A stretch of DNA of 64,000 nucleotides from Variovorax sp. 679 (GCF_003952185.1 NZ_RXFS01000015.1:56412-120411), one strand, 5' to 3'; counted from the first letter of the stretch, positions 16,729 through 26,133 are shown. Notes: generated from the letters alone by a model not told the origin. Made by a program: numbers and translations.

Positions 16729-17874
16729 ATGACACAAGCCCAAGGCGCCCTCGCAGGCATCCGGGTCCTGGACATCTCCCGCATCCTCGGCGGCCCCTAC
16801 TGCGGCCAGATCCTCGGCGACCACGGTGCCGACGTGCTCAAGGTAGAGCCGCCGCAGGGCGACGACACCCGCACCTGGGGCCCGCCCTTCAGGGAGGGCG
16901 TCGCCTCGTACTACCACGGGCTCAATCGCAACAAGCGCGTGCAGCACCTAGACTTCTCGACGGAGGAAGGCCGCGAGGCGCTGCTCGCATTGGTGGCCGA
17001 GGCCGACGTGCTGATCGAGAACTTCAAGACCGGCACCATGGAGCGCTGGGGCATCGGATACGAAGAGCTATCGAAGCGCTTCCCGCGCCTGGTGTGGTGC
17101 CGCGTGTCGGGCTTCGGCGCCGACGGCCCGCTGGGCGCGCTGCCGGGCTACGACGCCGCTGTGCAGGCCATGACCGGCATCATGAGCATCAACGGTGAGG
17201 CCGACGGCGGTCCGCTGCGCGTGGGCCTGCCGGTGGTCGACATGGTGACCGGGCTCAACGCGGTGATCGGCGTGCTGCTCGCGCTGCAGGAGCGCAACCG
17301 CAGCGGACGCGGGCAGTTCGTGGAAGCGGCGCTGTACGACAGCGGCCTGTCGCTGCTGCATCCGCACGCCGCCAACTGGTTCATGGACGGCACCGAGCCG
17401 CGCCGCACCGGCAATGCACATCCGAACATCTATCCGTACGACGCGCTCGCCACCGGCACCGACCCGGTGTTCGTGGCGGTGGGCAACGACCGGCAGTTCG
17501 CCAGCCTGTGCCGCTGCATCGGCTTGCCCGAGTTGGCGGACGATCCGCTCTACCGCACGGCCGGCGCGCGCTCGGTGCACCGCGCACAGCTCAAGCAGCA
17601 GCTCGAAGCGGCGATGGCCGCTTTCGACGGCCGCGCGCTGGTCGAGCAACTGATGGCAGCCGGCGTGCCCGCCGCGCCGGTGCTGCCGGTCGATGCCGCG
17701 CTGCAGCATCCGCACACGCTGCACCGCGAGATGGTGGTTGAAATGCCCGGAGGCTATCGCGGGATCGGCGCGCCCGTGAAGCTGAGCCGCACGCCCGCGA
17801 GCTACCGGCATGCACCGCTCACGCCGGGCGATGCCTTCCTGCCGCAGGACGAGGGTTCAGCGCAGCAGCAGTGA
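16729..17874 (+). CDS. CaiB/BaiF family III CoA transferase
   Basis: The 381-aa protein matches family III CoA transferases: VLDISRILGGPYCGQILGD near the N terminus, GADVLKVEPP, and LIENFKTGTMERWG. Asp171 in PVVDMVTGLNAVIG sits where the catalytic aspartate of formyl-CoA transferase lies. These enzymes move CoA between carboxylic acids. Together with the upstream acyl-CoA dehydrogenase and Bug receptor it suggests a short catabolic route for an imported acid. The last 18 bases overlap the convergent ugd gene. Confidence 0.92.
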   Translation: MTQAQGALAGIRVLDISRILGGPYCGQILGDHGADVLKVEPPQGDDTRTWGPPFREGVASYYHGLNRNKRVQHLDFSTEEGREALLALVAEADVLIENFKTGTMERWGIGYEELSKRFPRLVWCRVSGFGADGPLGALPGYDAAVQAMTGIMSINGEADGGPLRVGLPVVDMVTGLNAVIGVLLALQERNRSGRGQFVEAALYDSGLSLLHPHAANWFMDGTEPRRTGNAHPNIYPYDALATGTDPVFVAVGNDRQFASLCRCIGLPELADDPLYRTAGARSVHRAQLKQQLEAAMAAFDGRALVEQLMAAGVPAAPVLPVDAALQHPHTLHREMVVEMPGGYRGIGAPVKLSRTPASYRHAPLTPGDAFLPQDEGSAQQQ

Positions 17875-19200
17875 CGACCGGCCGCGGCCGATGCCGTAGT
17901 ACGCGATGCCAGCCGACTCGACCTGCGCGGCGTCGTAGACATTGCGGCCATCGAAGATGACGGGCCTGTGCAGCTCCGCTGCAATACGCGCGAAATCGGG
18001 CTGTCGGAACTCCGTCCACTCGGTGACGAGCACCAGCGCATCAGCGTCCCGCAGCGCTTCTTCCGCCGTGGCACACCAGCGCACACCCCCGCGCTCGCCG
18101 ACGAGATCGCGCGCATTCGGCATCGCCGCCGGGTCGTAGACCTGCACACGCGCACCCGCCGCCCACAACCTCTCCAGCAGCACCAGGCTCGGCGCATCGC
18201 GCATGTCGTCGGTGTCGGGCTTGAAGGCCAGGCCCCACACCGCGATGGTCTTGCCCGCGATGCGGCCGGCGAAGTGGTGCGTCATCAGGTCGAACAGCCG
18301 GCCCTTCTGCTCGTGGTTCGTGGCCTCGACGGCTGAGAGGATTCGCAGCGAATGGCCGTCGCGCTGCGCCGCATGCGTCAGCGTCCGCACGTCCTTCGCA
18401 AGGCAGGAGCCGCCGTAGCCTGCGCCGGCCTGCAGGAAGTCGGGCCCGATGCGCCGGTCCGCACCGATGGCGCGTCGCACCATCTCGATGTCGGCGCCCG
18501 CATGCTCGGCCACGCGCGCCATCTCGTTCATGAAGCTGATGCGGGTCGCGAGCATGGCGTTGGCCGCGTACTTGGCGAGTTCGGCCGAGCGGCGGTCCAT
18601 CAACAGCAACTGCTTCGGGTCCTGGATGAAGGGTTCGTACAGCCGGGTCAGCAACTCGATGGCCCACGGGTCCTCGCTGCCGATCACCACGCGGTCGGGC
18701 CGCCGGCAGTCGCGCACGGCCGAGCCTTCGCGCAGGAACTCGGGGTTCACCGCCACCGCGATGCGGTGCCGCGCGCCACGTTGCGAAAGCTCGCCACCCA
18801 CCACGGCCTCGACCTGCGCCGCGGTACCCACGGGCGCGGTCGACTTGCACACCACCAGCGCCTCGCGGTCGCGATGCCGCCCGATGCCGGAGGCCACTGC
18901 GATCATGTGGCGCAGGTCGACCCGCCCGTTGGCGTCAGCCGGCGTGTTCACCACGATGAAGAGCACGTCGCCATGCTGGCAGGCGGCGCGCTCGTCGGCG
19001 GTGAACTGCAGCGTTCCGGAGGCGAGTCCGGCGGCGACCAGCGCCTCCAGGTCCGGCTCGTGCAGCGGCATCAGGCCGCGCTGCAGTCCCTCGACGCGCG
19101 CCAGGTCCGCGTCCGCGCACAACACCTCGTGGCCCGCCTCGGCCAGGCAGGCGGCGAAGCTCAGGCCCACGTAGCCCGCGCCGAAGATGGTGACCTTCAT
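17857..19200 (-). CDS. ugd: UDP-glucose 6-dehydrogenase
   Basis: The 447-aa enzyme oxidises UDP-glucose twice with NAD to UDP-glucuronate, a precursor of acidic surface polysaccharides. The Rossmann motif GAGYVG is at residues 7-12 and the catalytic cysteine lies in GYGGSCLAKDV near residue 262. KSTAPVGT, NPEFLREGSA and LAFKPDTDDMRDAPS complete the family signature. The start MKVTIFGAG at 19200 is used; an ATG four codons earlier is possible. It is divergent from a glycosyltransferase gene across 57 bases, linking it to the glycan cluster that follows. Confidence 0.95.
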   Translation of the reverse strand: MKVTIFGAGYVGLSFAACLAEAGHEVLCADADLARVEGLQRGLMPLHEPDLEALVAAGLASGTLQFTADERAACQHGDVLFIVVNTPADANGRVDLRHMIAVASGIGRHRDREALVVCKSTAPVGTAAQVEAVVGGELSQRGARHRIAVAVNPEFLREGSAVRDCRRPDRVVIGSEDPWAIELLTRLYEPFIQDPKQLLLMDRRSAELAKYAANAMLATRISFMNEMARVAEHAGADIEMVRRAIGADRRIGPDFLQAGAGYGGSCLAKDVRTLTHAAQRDGHSLRILSAVEATNHEQKGRLFDLMTHHFAGRIAGKTIAVWGLAFKPDTDDMRDAPSLVLLERLWAAGARVQVYDPAAMPNARDLVGERGGVRWCATAEEALRDADALVLVTEWTEFRQPDFARIAAELHRPVIFDGRNVYDAAQVESAGIAYYGIGRGRSSLLLR

Positions 19201-19257
19201 GGACGACCCCATGGCGCCCGGCACTGGTGGCGGGAGCGGTTGTGCGATAAAAGCAGG

Positions 19258-20325
19258 ATGCAAGCCTTCAAAACAATGTCCGGACAGGAAAATTCGATGA
19301 TGCCCGATCAAGTTGCCGCGCGTTGCGCGCTGGTCCTGGAGACCAACAACCTGCGCGGCGGAGCCGATGCCGAGGCCAGGGCGGGTGCCAGCCTGCAGCG
19401 CCTCGTCGCCCTGCTGGCGAAACAGAAGCTGCCGCTCGCCGCGCTCGCGCAGGTTGTCATCACGCACGACGGACTGAGTACCGCCACCTGCGAGGCCGTG
19501 AGCGCGCTCGCCGGCCGCCCGGTCGACTTCGTGCGCATCGACGCCACCACCGGCTACTACGACGCCAAGAACGTCGGCTTCGCTGCCACCGATGCACGGC
19601 GCTGCACGCACGTGGTGTTCGCCGACGCCGACTGCCTGCCCGACGACGACTGGCTGCTGCAGATGCTGTTGCCCTTCACCAAGGGAGCCGACGCGCCCGC
19701 CGTGGTGGCCGGCCGCACCAGCTACGCGGCCAACGTGGTGGGCACCGCGCTCACCACCATCGACTTCATGTACTTCCCCAACGCGGACCACGCGGGCGCC
19801 ACGAGCAACTTCTACGCGAACAACGTGGCCTTCCGCCGCGAGGTGTTCGAGCAGCACAGCTACCAGGCGCTCGACGGCGTCTACCGCGCGCACTGCCAGG
19901 TGCTGGGCATGCGGCTGAAGGCGGCGGGCGTGCCCATCCACTACGCCGCCACGGCTCACACCGAACACCGCCTGCCCGACACCCGTGCCGAGGCGCTGAA
20001 GCTGCGATGGATGCGCGGGCAGGACACCTACTCGCTCACGCCGCACCTGCTGCGCAGCTATGTGTCGTCGCGCTGGCAATGGCTCGCGAAGAGCGGTCCG
20101 ATCGGACCGCTGGCGGTGCTGTTCACGCGGCTGGGCTTCAGCATGAAGGCGCTCAACCATCAAGACCTGCCGCCGCTGCGCGGGCTGCGCTGGCTCGCCG
20201 GCGTGGCGCTGATCCTCGGCTTCTCCGCCGTCGACATGCTGGGCGCGTTCGCGCGCGGCATCGGCTGGCACACCACGGGCCGCACCAACGCGGATGCGCA
20301 GGCGCTGTCGTATCACCGGCCCTGA
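19258..20325 (+). CDS. Glycosyltransferase, family 2-like
   Basis: The 355-aa protein has a GT-A fold. The acidic nucleotide-sugar motif is VVFADADCLPDDDWL near residues 119-133, and TSNFYANNVAFRREVFEQ resembles the acceptor region of GT2 enzymes. The C terminus carries a hydrophobic segment (LAGVALILGFSAVDMLGAFA) that may anchor it to the inner membrane. The start is uncertain: 19258 is given, while the ATG at 19297 has a better ribosome site (AGGAAA). It is divergent from ugd and heads a four-gene series with a secreted protein, a ferritin-like protein and a second glycosyltransferase. Confidence 0.85.
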   Translation: MQAFKTMSGQENSMMPDQVAARCALVLETNNLRGGADAEARAGASLQRLVALLAKQKLPLAALAQVVITHDGLSTATCEAVSALAGRPVDFVRIDATTGYYDAKNVGFAATDARRCTHVVFADADCLPDDDWLLQMLLPFTKGADAPAVVAGRTSYAANVVGTALTTIDFMYFPNADHAGATSNFYANNVAFRREVFEQHSYQALDGVYRAHCQVLGMRLKAAGVPIHYAATAHTEHRLPDTRAEALKLRWMRGQDTYSLTPHLLRSYVSSRWQWLAKSGPIGPLAVLFTRLGFSMKALNHQDLPPLRGLRWLAGVALILGFSAVDMLGAFARGIGWHTTGRTNADAQALSYHRP

Positions 20326-20371
20326 GCACCCCTTTCGCCTCCTGCTTCAGAAAAACAAGAAGACAAGAACC

Positions 20372-21379
20372 ATGACCTTCCGCTCTTCGTTCATCGCCCG
20401 CCGACTGGCGCTCGGCCTCGCGCTCGCAGGCGCCTTCACGCTGGCCAATGCCGCCGACTTCACCGGCCGCGGCGTCTTCAACTTCAAGTCCGACACCGGC
20501 TGCCCCTTCGGCACGCTCGCGGGCAAGGGCAACGACTGCAACCGCCTCGCGCTCGACGACCCCGACACCCGCGTCGCGCTCGACAGCGCCGCGCACACCA
20601 TCCGCTTCGTCAACACGCGCAGCTACGGCGAGAAGACCATCGTCGGCGACGTGTTGCTGCAGGGCTCCGGCCAGGCGCGCAGCGGCCAGCGCGTGCCGCT
20701 GACCTTCCATGCGCTGCTGAGCCGCTCGGGCAACGAATGGTCTGTGAGCAGCCACGCGCATTCGCCCGTCGGCGGCGAGTTCAGCGACATCCGCATCGAC
20801 CCGTACCGGATCGCGGTGGTGAACGAGTCGACCACCGACCAGGTGCTGCTCTCGGCCGACCAGATCGTCGAAGCCCTTGCCAAGCCCTCGCTGACCGCGC
20901 GGCTGGCCAACGTGTTCGTGCAGGTGGACGACAACCGCGCCGAGGGCGCGAAGGATGCCGACATCACCATCGGCCTCGGCCTGAGCAGGGCCTCGAAGTC
21001 GGTGGCGCGCGCGCGTTTCCATGCGCCCGGCGCCAAGGGCCGCGACCTGGCCGAGGCCATGCAGCAGGGCAACTGGACGCTGGAGCTGCAGGCGCTCAGC
21101 GGCCAGATCCCGCGCCAGGTGGTGCAGCGCGACCTGTTCCTGTACGGGCTCGAATCGCAGTCGCTGCTGCAGCCGCTTCTGCAGCGCGACTTCCGCAAGA
21201 ACGAGAAGCTGGTGCTCGGCGCCACCAACGGCAAGGGCTACGTTCGCTACGACGGCCAGCAGCGCGAGTTCGCGGGCGCCGACGCGGCCGCACGCGCCTT
21301 CCTGCAGGACAGCTTCATCGGGCTGGTGCTGGGCTGGCAACAGCAGCAGCCCGCGAAGGCCAAGGCCGATGGCCGCTGA
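20372..21379 (+). CDS. Secreted protein of unknown function in the glycan cluster
   Basis: The 335-aa protein has a clear Sec signal peptide (cleaved near LANAAD). I do not recognise the mature domain. Its N-terminal part has two cysteines (TGCPFGTL, NDCNRLAL) that may form a disulphide, and beta-strand-like sequence. The C-terminal half has mixed charge and short repeats of Q and A near the end (WQQQQPAKAKA). The gene lies 46 bases after the glycosyltransferase gene and overlaps the next gene by 11 bases, so it belongs to the same transcript. An envelope role linked to glycan assembly or retention is possible, by context only. Confidence 0.75.
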   Translation: MTFRSSFIARRLALGLALAGAFTLANAADFTGRGVFNFKSDTGCPFGTLAGKGNDCNRLALDDPDTRVALDSAAHTIRFVNTRSYGEKTIVGDVLLQGSGQARSGQRVPLTFHALLSRSGNEWSVSSHAHSPVGGEFSDIRIDPYRIAVVNESTTDQVLLSADQIVEALAKPSLTARLANVFVQVDDNRAEGAKDADITIGLGLSRASKSVARARFHAPGAKGRDLAEAMQQGNWTLELQALSGQIPRQVVQRDLFLYGLESQSLLQPLLQRDFRKNEKLVLGATNGKGYVRYDGQQREFAGADAAARAFLQDSFIGLVLGWQQQQPAKAKADGR

Positions 21380-22139
21380 CCCCCTGGCCGGCACCAAGGC
21401 CGGCTTCGACTGCCTCGCGCCGCCCGTCCTGCGCGGCTGGCCGGCGCTGCAGGCCCGCCTCGTGCATCACGTCAAGCGCGCCGCACTGCGCCAGCTGCAC
21501 GCGAGCAACGCGGGCGAGATGCTGCTGCTGCGCTTCTATCTCGTGGGCGAGGAATCGTCCGAGCAGGCGCTGCAGCGCGAGCTGCGCATCGCCCCGCCCG
21601 AGTGGCTGGAACGCCAGCTCGACCAGCACCTGGCCGACGAGCAGTTGCACGCGCGCCTGTTCGCGCAAGCCATCGTCGAGCGCGGCGGCAACGCGCAGGC
21701 CGCCGCGTCGCCCGAGGAGGCGCCGCAGCCCGACTGGTTCAGCCGCCGCAAGCTGGCGCGCTGGCAGGCGCTCATCCGTCGCCATGCGCCGCACTTCGCG
21801 CACGGCGGGCTGGTGCCGGCCTATGCCATCGGCCTCTCGGCCGAACAGATGGCCTCGCGCATCCTGCAGCGCCACTGCGCGCTGATCGGACCGCGGCACG
21901 AGCTCCATCCGCTGCTGTCGCGCGTGCTGGCCGACGAGGACCGCCACATCCGCCTGTGCATCCATACGCTGCAGCGCTGCGTGGCGCCGCACGAAGAAGC
22001 GCGGCTCGCGCAGCTGATGCGCGAGGTGCGCGACACCGAGCGCGGCTTCGGCGTCACCGGCGCGCTCGGCATGTGGCTGGCCGGCGCGGCACTGCGGCTG
22101 CGACCCGGTGCGGCGCGGCCGGTACGGCATCACGCCTGA
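21369..22139 (+). CDS. Ferritin-like (putative diiron) protein
   Basis: The 256-aa protein has the metal-ligand pattern of ferritin-like four-helix bundles: Glu61 or Glu62, then E91-x-x-H94 in ADEQLHARLF, Glu159, then E190-x-x-H193 in ADEDRHIRLC. Two ExxH motifs with two further glutamates suggest a carboxylate-bridged diiron site, as in oxidases or desaturase-like enzymes. No signal peptide is present. The gene overlaps the secreted protein gene by 11 bases and stops three bases before a glycosyltransferase gene. A diiron protein inside a polysaccharide set is unusual; the reaction is unknown. Confidence 0.75.
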   Translation: MAADPLAGTKAGFDCLAPPVLRGWPALQARLVHHVKRAALRQLHASNAGEMLLLRFYLVGEESSEQALQRELRIAPPEWLERQLDQHLADEQLHARLFAQAIVERGGNAQAAASPEEAPQPDWFSRRKLARWQALIRRHAPHFAHGGLVPAYAIGLSAEQMASRILQRHCALIGPRHELHPLLSRVLADEDRHIRLCIHTLQRCVAPHEEARLAQLMREVRDTERGFGVTGALGMWLAGAALRLRPGAARPVRHHA

Positions 22140-22142
22140 GCG

Positions 22143-23264
22143 ATGCCGCCGCGCATCCTCTACCTCGCGACCGCGGACGCGCGCGGCCACCTGATGCGCG
22201 CGCAGCTGCTGACGCATGCATTGCGCGAAGCCGGCGCGCAGGTCCGCGTGCTCACCACCTCGGACGAGGGCGCGCGCTTCCTCGCCGGCTTCGGCATCGA
22301 CGCGCCTGTGCTCTCGCGCCACTACGCGGTGCAGTTCGACACGAAGCAGAACATGCTGCGCCACGAGACCGACCGCAACGTGGCGCTGTACATGTTCCGC
22401 CCCGAACGCATGCTGCGCGACGTGTGGCGGCTGCGCGCCCACTTCCGCGACGCCGACCTGGTGGTGAACGACTCGTTCCACCCCGCGCTGCTGCTGATGG
22501 GCTGGCTGCCGTTCTGGCGGCGCAAGGTGGTGCACGTGTATGGCGCCAGCCTGCGGCATGCGCTGGAGACGAATTTCAGCGGGCGCATGCCGGGCCCCGT
22601 CGCCCGGCTGTTCGGCGGCATCGTGGCCTGGCAGATCGACCGCAGCCTCGCGCGCATCGAGCACGACTTCGCCTACGGCGAGCCACAGCACGACGGCCAT
22701 GGCCGCCATCGCCTCGCCACGCCGGTGGCGGTGGTGGACGCGGCGGGCCACGGCGACGCGGCGCAGCAGGTTGCGGCCGTGTACCTCAATCCGCATTTCC
22801 AGGAACCGGCGCTGGCCGACGGGCTGGAGCAGGGCCTGGCCGACGCGGGCGTGCCGGCGCACCTGGTCGGCGAGGGCTACGCGCATCGGGCGCACTGGCA
22901 CGCGCGCGACGAGCACTGGATCGAGACAGCCGCGCGCAGCGCGTTCATCGTGTCCGCGCCCGGTATGGCGGCGCTGTCGATCGCGGCGGTCTACCGCAAG
23001 CCGATCCTGCTGCTGCTCACGGACCAGCCCGAGCAGGCGATCAACGCGGGCCGCGCAGCGCAGCTCGGGCTGGCGCATCGCGTGGTGGTGTGGCGCGGCG
23101 ACGCGCAGAAGTTCGCAAGGGCCGTGGCCACCGCGGCCGCCGAGTTGCTCGACTTGCCGGACGGCGAGGCGAATGCGGCCGAGGGGCGGCAGGCAGCCAT
23201 CGAACGGCTGCGGCACTGGACCGGATTGCTGTCGAGGCTGGCGGAGACCGCGCGCAGTTCGTGA
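22143..23264 (+). CDS. GT-B fold glycosyltransferase (MurG/GT28-like)
   Basis: The 373-aa protein begins with RILYLATADARGHLMRAQLL, the N-terminal glycine-containing loop of GT-B enzymes that act on lipid-linked or membrane acceptors. Its C-terminal half has FIVSAPGMAALSIAAVYRKP and LLLTDQPEQAINAGRAAQLG, matching the donor-binding domain of the MurG/UGT group. It probably transfers a sugar from a nucleotide donor, plausibly UDP-glucuronate made by the nearby ugd, but donor and acceptor are not established. It starts three bases after the ferritin-like gene, ending the plus-strand cluster. Confidence 0.8.
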   Translation: MPPRILYLATADARGHLMRAQLLTHALREAGAQVRVLTTSDEGARFLAGFGIDAPVLSRHYAVQFDTKQNMLRHETDRNVALYMFRPERMLRDVWRLRAHFRDADLVVNDSFHPALLLMGWLPFWRRKVVHVYGASLRHALETNFSGRMPGPVARLFGGIVAWQIDRSLARIEHDFAYGEPQHDGHGRHRLATPVAVVDAAGHGDAAQQVAAVYLNPHFQEPALADGLEQGLADAGVPAHLVGEGYAHRAHWHARDEHWIETAARSAFIVSAPGMAALSIAAVYRKPILLLLTDQPEQAINAGRAAQLGLAHRVVVWRGDAQKFARAVATAAAELLDLPDGEANAAEGRQAAIERLRHWTGLLSRLAETARSS

Positions 23265-23282
23265 AGCTGTCGCGCGGCTCTC

Positions 23283-24974
23283 TCAGTGACTGCCCGCCGA
23301 GCCGCGCGCCGAATCGACCACCGCACGAAACACCCGCGCTACGGCGCGCAGCGGAGACATCTCCGACCACTTCGCCGTTGCCGTCGCCTTCGGCGGCGCC
23401 GAGATCAGGCCCCGGCCCACGCGCAGCGACACCTGCAGCTTCCTGAGCGTGAAGTCCGGGCGCGCCGCCTTCCTGCGGATGCCGCCGCGCCCGGCGTCGG
23501 CCACGACGAACTGGATCACCAGGCACTTGCGCCCGGCCGTCGGCTCCACCTCGAACACGAAGCTGCGCCGCCGAGCGCCAGTGACGCGCTGACCGGGCAG
23601 CACCACGCCGTCGAGCATCGCGTGGACGCTCGTGGCCTTGGCGTTGCTGCGGTAGTCGATGCGCACCTCGACGCGGTGCGGCTGCATCTGCGACAGCGGC
23701 AGCGATCGCGAGGACAGCGCCGGCAGCGGCACCACGAGGCAGGCCAGCTCGCCCTCGCTGCGCGCGCCTTCGCCGTCGAAGCCCGCCCAGCCGTGGCTGA
23801 GCCAGCTCATCGCGGGGCTGCCGGGATGGAACAGGTAGGGGCGCTCCAGCTGCAGCTCGGCCACTTCGGCGAGGCCACGGGCCTGATCGTCGAGGCCCCA
23901 GCGCGTGAGGAAGGCGCGGTCGATCGCCGCCACCGGCCAGGCCGGAAAGCTCCGCGCCGCGCCGTCGTTCGGGCCGCCGCTCGCACCCAGTCCGCAGGCC
24001 TCGGCCATGAAGTCCATCGAGCCCAGCCCGGCGCCCACCGGTATCCAGCCCGAGCAGGCCTTGGGCAACTGCTCCGCCGCGTTGCGGTCGGCGCGGATCA
24101 GCGCATGGGCGGGCTTGCGGAAGTAGCGCGCCTCGGTGAGCACGCTCGACGACAGGCTGGCAGCGAAGTGCACGTTGGCCGCCGACAGCAGCGCATAGCT
24201 GTTCTCGCGCGTCCACGCCACGTTGGGAATGGCCCGCGCGATGGGCGCCAGGTCGTGCAGCGCGCTCTCGTAGGGATGCGGCTTGACGACCAGCAGGTCC
24301 ACGCCCTGCGCCAGCTCGCGCAGCGGCGCGATCACGCTGGCCGGGTGCATGGTGCGGCCGCCGCTGATCAGCGACAGGTCCACCAGGCTCTGGCCGAAGA
24401 ACAGGCCCACGCGCAGCCTCGGGTCGAACAGCGAGGCCGCGCCGTGTCGCGCGAAGCGGCCCTTGAGCGCGCTCGCGTGGTTCCAGAACAGTTCTTCGTC
24501 GACGCGGCGCGCCAGCAGCGCGGCCTCGATGGCGTGGTCGTTGGTGCGCGCGCAGAAGTTCAGGTGCTCGGTGAAGCGGCGCGGATCGATCTCGATGTCG
24601 AGGTAGCTGGCTCCCGAGCGGTCGATGCAGTGCTGCAGCGCGGGCGTGAGGCCCCAGCCGATCACCAGGCAACCGGGGCCGAAGGCCGACAAGCCGTCGC
24701 TACCGGCCAGCGGCGACAGGTCGGCGATGCAGGCGCGCGCCCAGCCGGCCGGGGTGCAGGGCAGCTCCAGCCGGTCCATGAGGCGCGCGACGTCGACGCG
24801 CCCGCCTTCGGACATCGGCGCGATCTCGCTCGCCGGCAGGCCGAGCCGGCCCAGCGCGGAATCGAAGAAGCCGCGCAGGAACCGACGGTTGGCGACGTGG
24901 TACTGGAGCCCGTTGGAAGGGGAGCGGAAGAAGTCGTCCGCGAAGACGACGTGATGGAACCGGCGAGTCATCAT
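23283..24974 (-). CDS. Putative capsule-type glycosyltransferase
   Basis: The 563-aa protein has a central domain resembling capsular polysaccharide transferases of the KpsC/KpsS kind. DLLVVKPHPYESALHDL is followed by ENSYALLSAANVHFAASLSS, then EARYFRKPAHAL. This pattern of HPYE and a later Ser-rich strand is seen in several GT-B capsule enzymes. The C-terminal 150 residues are beta-rich and unlike the rest. The match is to general features, so the exact family is uncertain. It is convergent with the GT-B gene and 18 bases from it. The first two codons are both ATG; either may start translation. Confidence 0.6.
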   Translation of the reverse strand: MMTRRFHHVVFADDFFRSPSNGLQYHVANRRFLRGFFDSALGRLGLPASEIAPMSEGGRVDVARLMDRLELPCTPAGWARACIADLSPLAGSDGLSAFGPGCLVIGWGLTPALQHCIDRSGASYLDIEIDPRRFTEHLNFCARTNDHAIEAALLARRVDEELFWNHASALKGRFARHGAASLFDPRLRVGLFFGQSLVDLSLISGGRTMHPASVIAPLRELAQGVDLLVVKPHPYESALHDLAPIARAIPNVAWTRENSYALLSAANVHFAASLSSSVLTEARYFRKPAHALIRADRNAAEQLPKACSGWIPVGAGLGSMDFMAEACGLGASGGPNDGAARSFPAWPVAAIDRAFLTRWGLDDQARGLAEVAELQLERPYLFHPGSPAMSWLSHGWAGFDGEGARSEGELACLVVPLPALSSRSLPLSQMQPHRVEVRIDYRSNAKATSVHAMLDGVVLPGQRVTGARRRSFVFEVEPTAGRKCLVIQFVVADAGRGGIRRKAARPDFTLRKLQVSLRVGRGLISAPPKATATAKWSEMSPLRAVARVFRAVVDSARGSAGSH

Positions 24975-25140
24975 GGGGCCTTGGAAGGCGACCCGTCTCC
25001 TGCATTGCCGCAGGCCACCTCGCCAATCTTCCTTGTTGGTATATGTGATGCGCCAATCTAGGCAGCCACTCTTAGCCCGGAGTGAGAAGAACGCCGCGCC
25101 TTCGCAAAGTTGCCGTAAAGGCCGCGGCGGCCGTCGGCCC
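24975..25140. other. Intergenic region, no gene seen
   Basis: This 166-bp gap separates the minus-strand capsule-type gene from the end of the minus-strand Bug receptor gene. It holds a short AT-rich stretch near 25035-25050 (ttggtatatgtgatg) that may contain the promoter of the capsule-type gene. No strong hairpin was found. Confidence 0.4.
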
Positions 25141-26133
25141 TCAGTCCAACGAAAGATTCAGTTCGCGGATCAGCGGATGCCAGCGCGCCGACTCTCCCCG
25201 CAGCAGCGCGGCGAACTGCGAAGGCGCGTCGCCCGCGGGGTCCACGCCGTACTCGGCGAGCCGGCGCAGCACGACGGGGTTGTGGATGGCGCTGGCCACC
25301 AGCTGCTGCAGCCGCGAGACGATCTCGCCCGGCGTGTTGACGGGCACCACCAGCCCCATGAGCGCGGCGGCCTCCACGCGCGGAAAGCCGAGCTCGGCGA
25401 AGGTGGGCACGCGGGGCAGTTGCGCCAGCCGCGCCGGATGCGCCACCGCAAGCGCGCGCAGCCTGCCGCTCTGGATGAAGCGGCGCGAGGCGGCCATGTC
25501 GCACATCATCACCGGCAGCTGGCCGCCGGCCACGTCGGCCACCGCGGCCGCGGCGCTGCGGTAGGGCACGTGCACCATCTCCAGCCGGGCCTCGCGCTCG
25601 AGCAGTTCCATCGCCAGGTGCTGCGGGCTGCCCGTGCCGGCAGAGGCGAAGCTGACCTTGCCGGGAAAGGCGCGTGCATCGTCGATGAAGGCCCGCGCGT
25701 CCTTCACGCCGCTCGCCGGCCCCACCAGCAGCACCATCGGCAGCCGGCCCAGCAGGGTGACGGGTGCGAAGTCGCGCGAGGGGTTGTAGCTGAGGTTGCG
25801 ATACAGCGCGGGGTTGAACACCAGCGTGCCGTTGTCGGCCGACAGCACCGTGTAGCCGTCGGCCGGCGCACGCGCGGCCTCGATGGCACCGAGCGCGGTG
25901 TTGCCGCCGGCGCGGTTCTCGAGGATCACGGACTGGCCCGTGTCGATGGAGAACTGGGCGGCGATGGTGCGCGCGACGATGTCGGCGCCGGCGCCAGCCG
26001 GGTACGGCACGATCCAGCGGATGGTCCTGGCGGGGTACGCGTACTGCGCCTTTGCCGCGCGGGGGGCTCCCGCGGCCGCGAGGGCGGCCATGGACATGAG
26101 TTGCAGCAGAAGCGGTCGGCGGGTCACTGGCAT
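25141..26133 (-). CDS. Bug/TctC family periplasmic substrate-binding protein
   Basis: The 330-aa receptor has a signal peptide with a long hydrophobic core and Ala-rich cleavage site (APRAAKAQ). Bug motifs are present: IRWIVPYPAGAGADIVART, LENRAGGNTALGAIEAA and SADNGTLVFNPALYRNL. The ATG at 26131-26133 is used; a GTG codon just before it is in frame but unlikely. It has no neighbouring tripartite transporter genes and no obvious enzyme partner, so the ligand is unknown. Many Burkholderiales carry dozens of such orphan receptors. Confidence 0.9.
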   Translation of the reverse strand: MPVTRRPLLLQLMSMAALAAAGAPRAAKAQYAYPARTIRWIVPYPAGAGADIVARTIAAQFSIDTGQSVILENRAGGNTALGAIEAARAPADGYTVLSADNGTLVFNPALYRNLSYNPSRDFAPVTLLGRLPMVLLVGPASGVKDARAFIDDARAFPGKVSFASAGTGSPQHLAMELLEREARLEMVHVPYRSAAAAVADVAGGQLPVMMCDMAASRRFIQSGRLRALAVAHPARLAQLPRVPTFAELGFPRVEAAALMGLVVPVNTPGEIVSRLQQLVASAIHNPVVLRRLAEYGVDPAGDAPSQFAALLRGESARWHPLIRELNLSLD

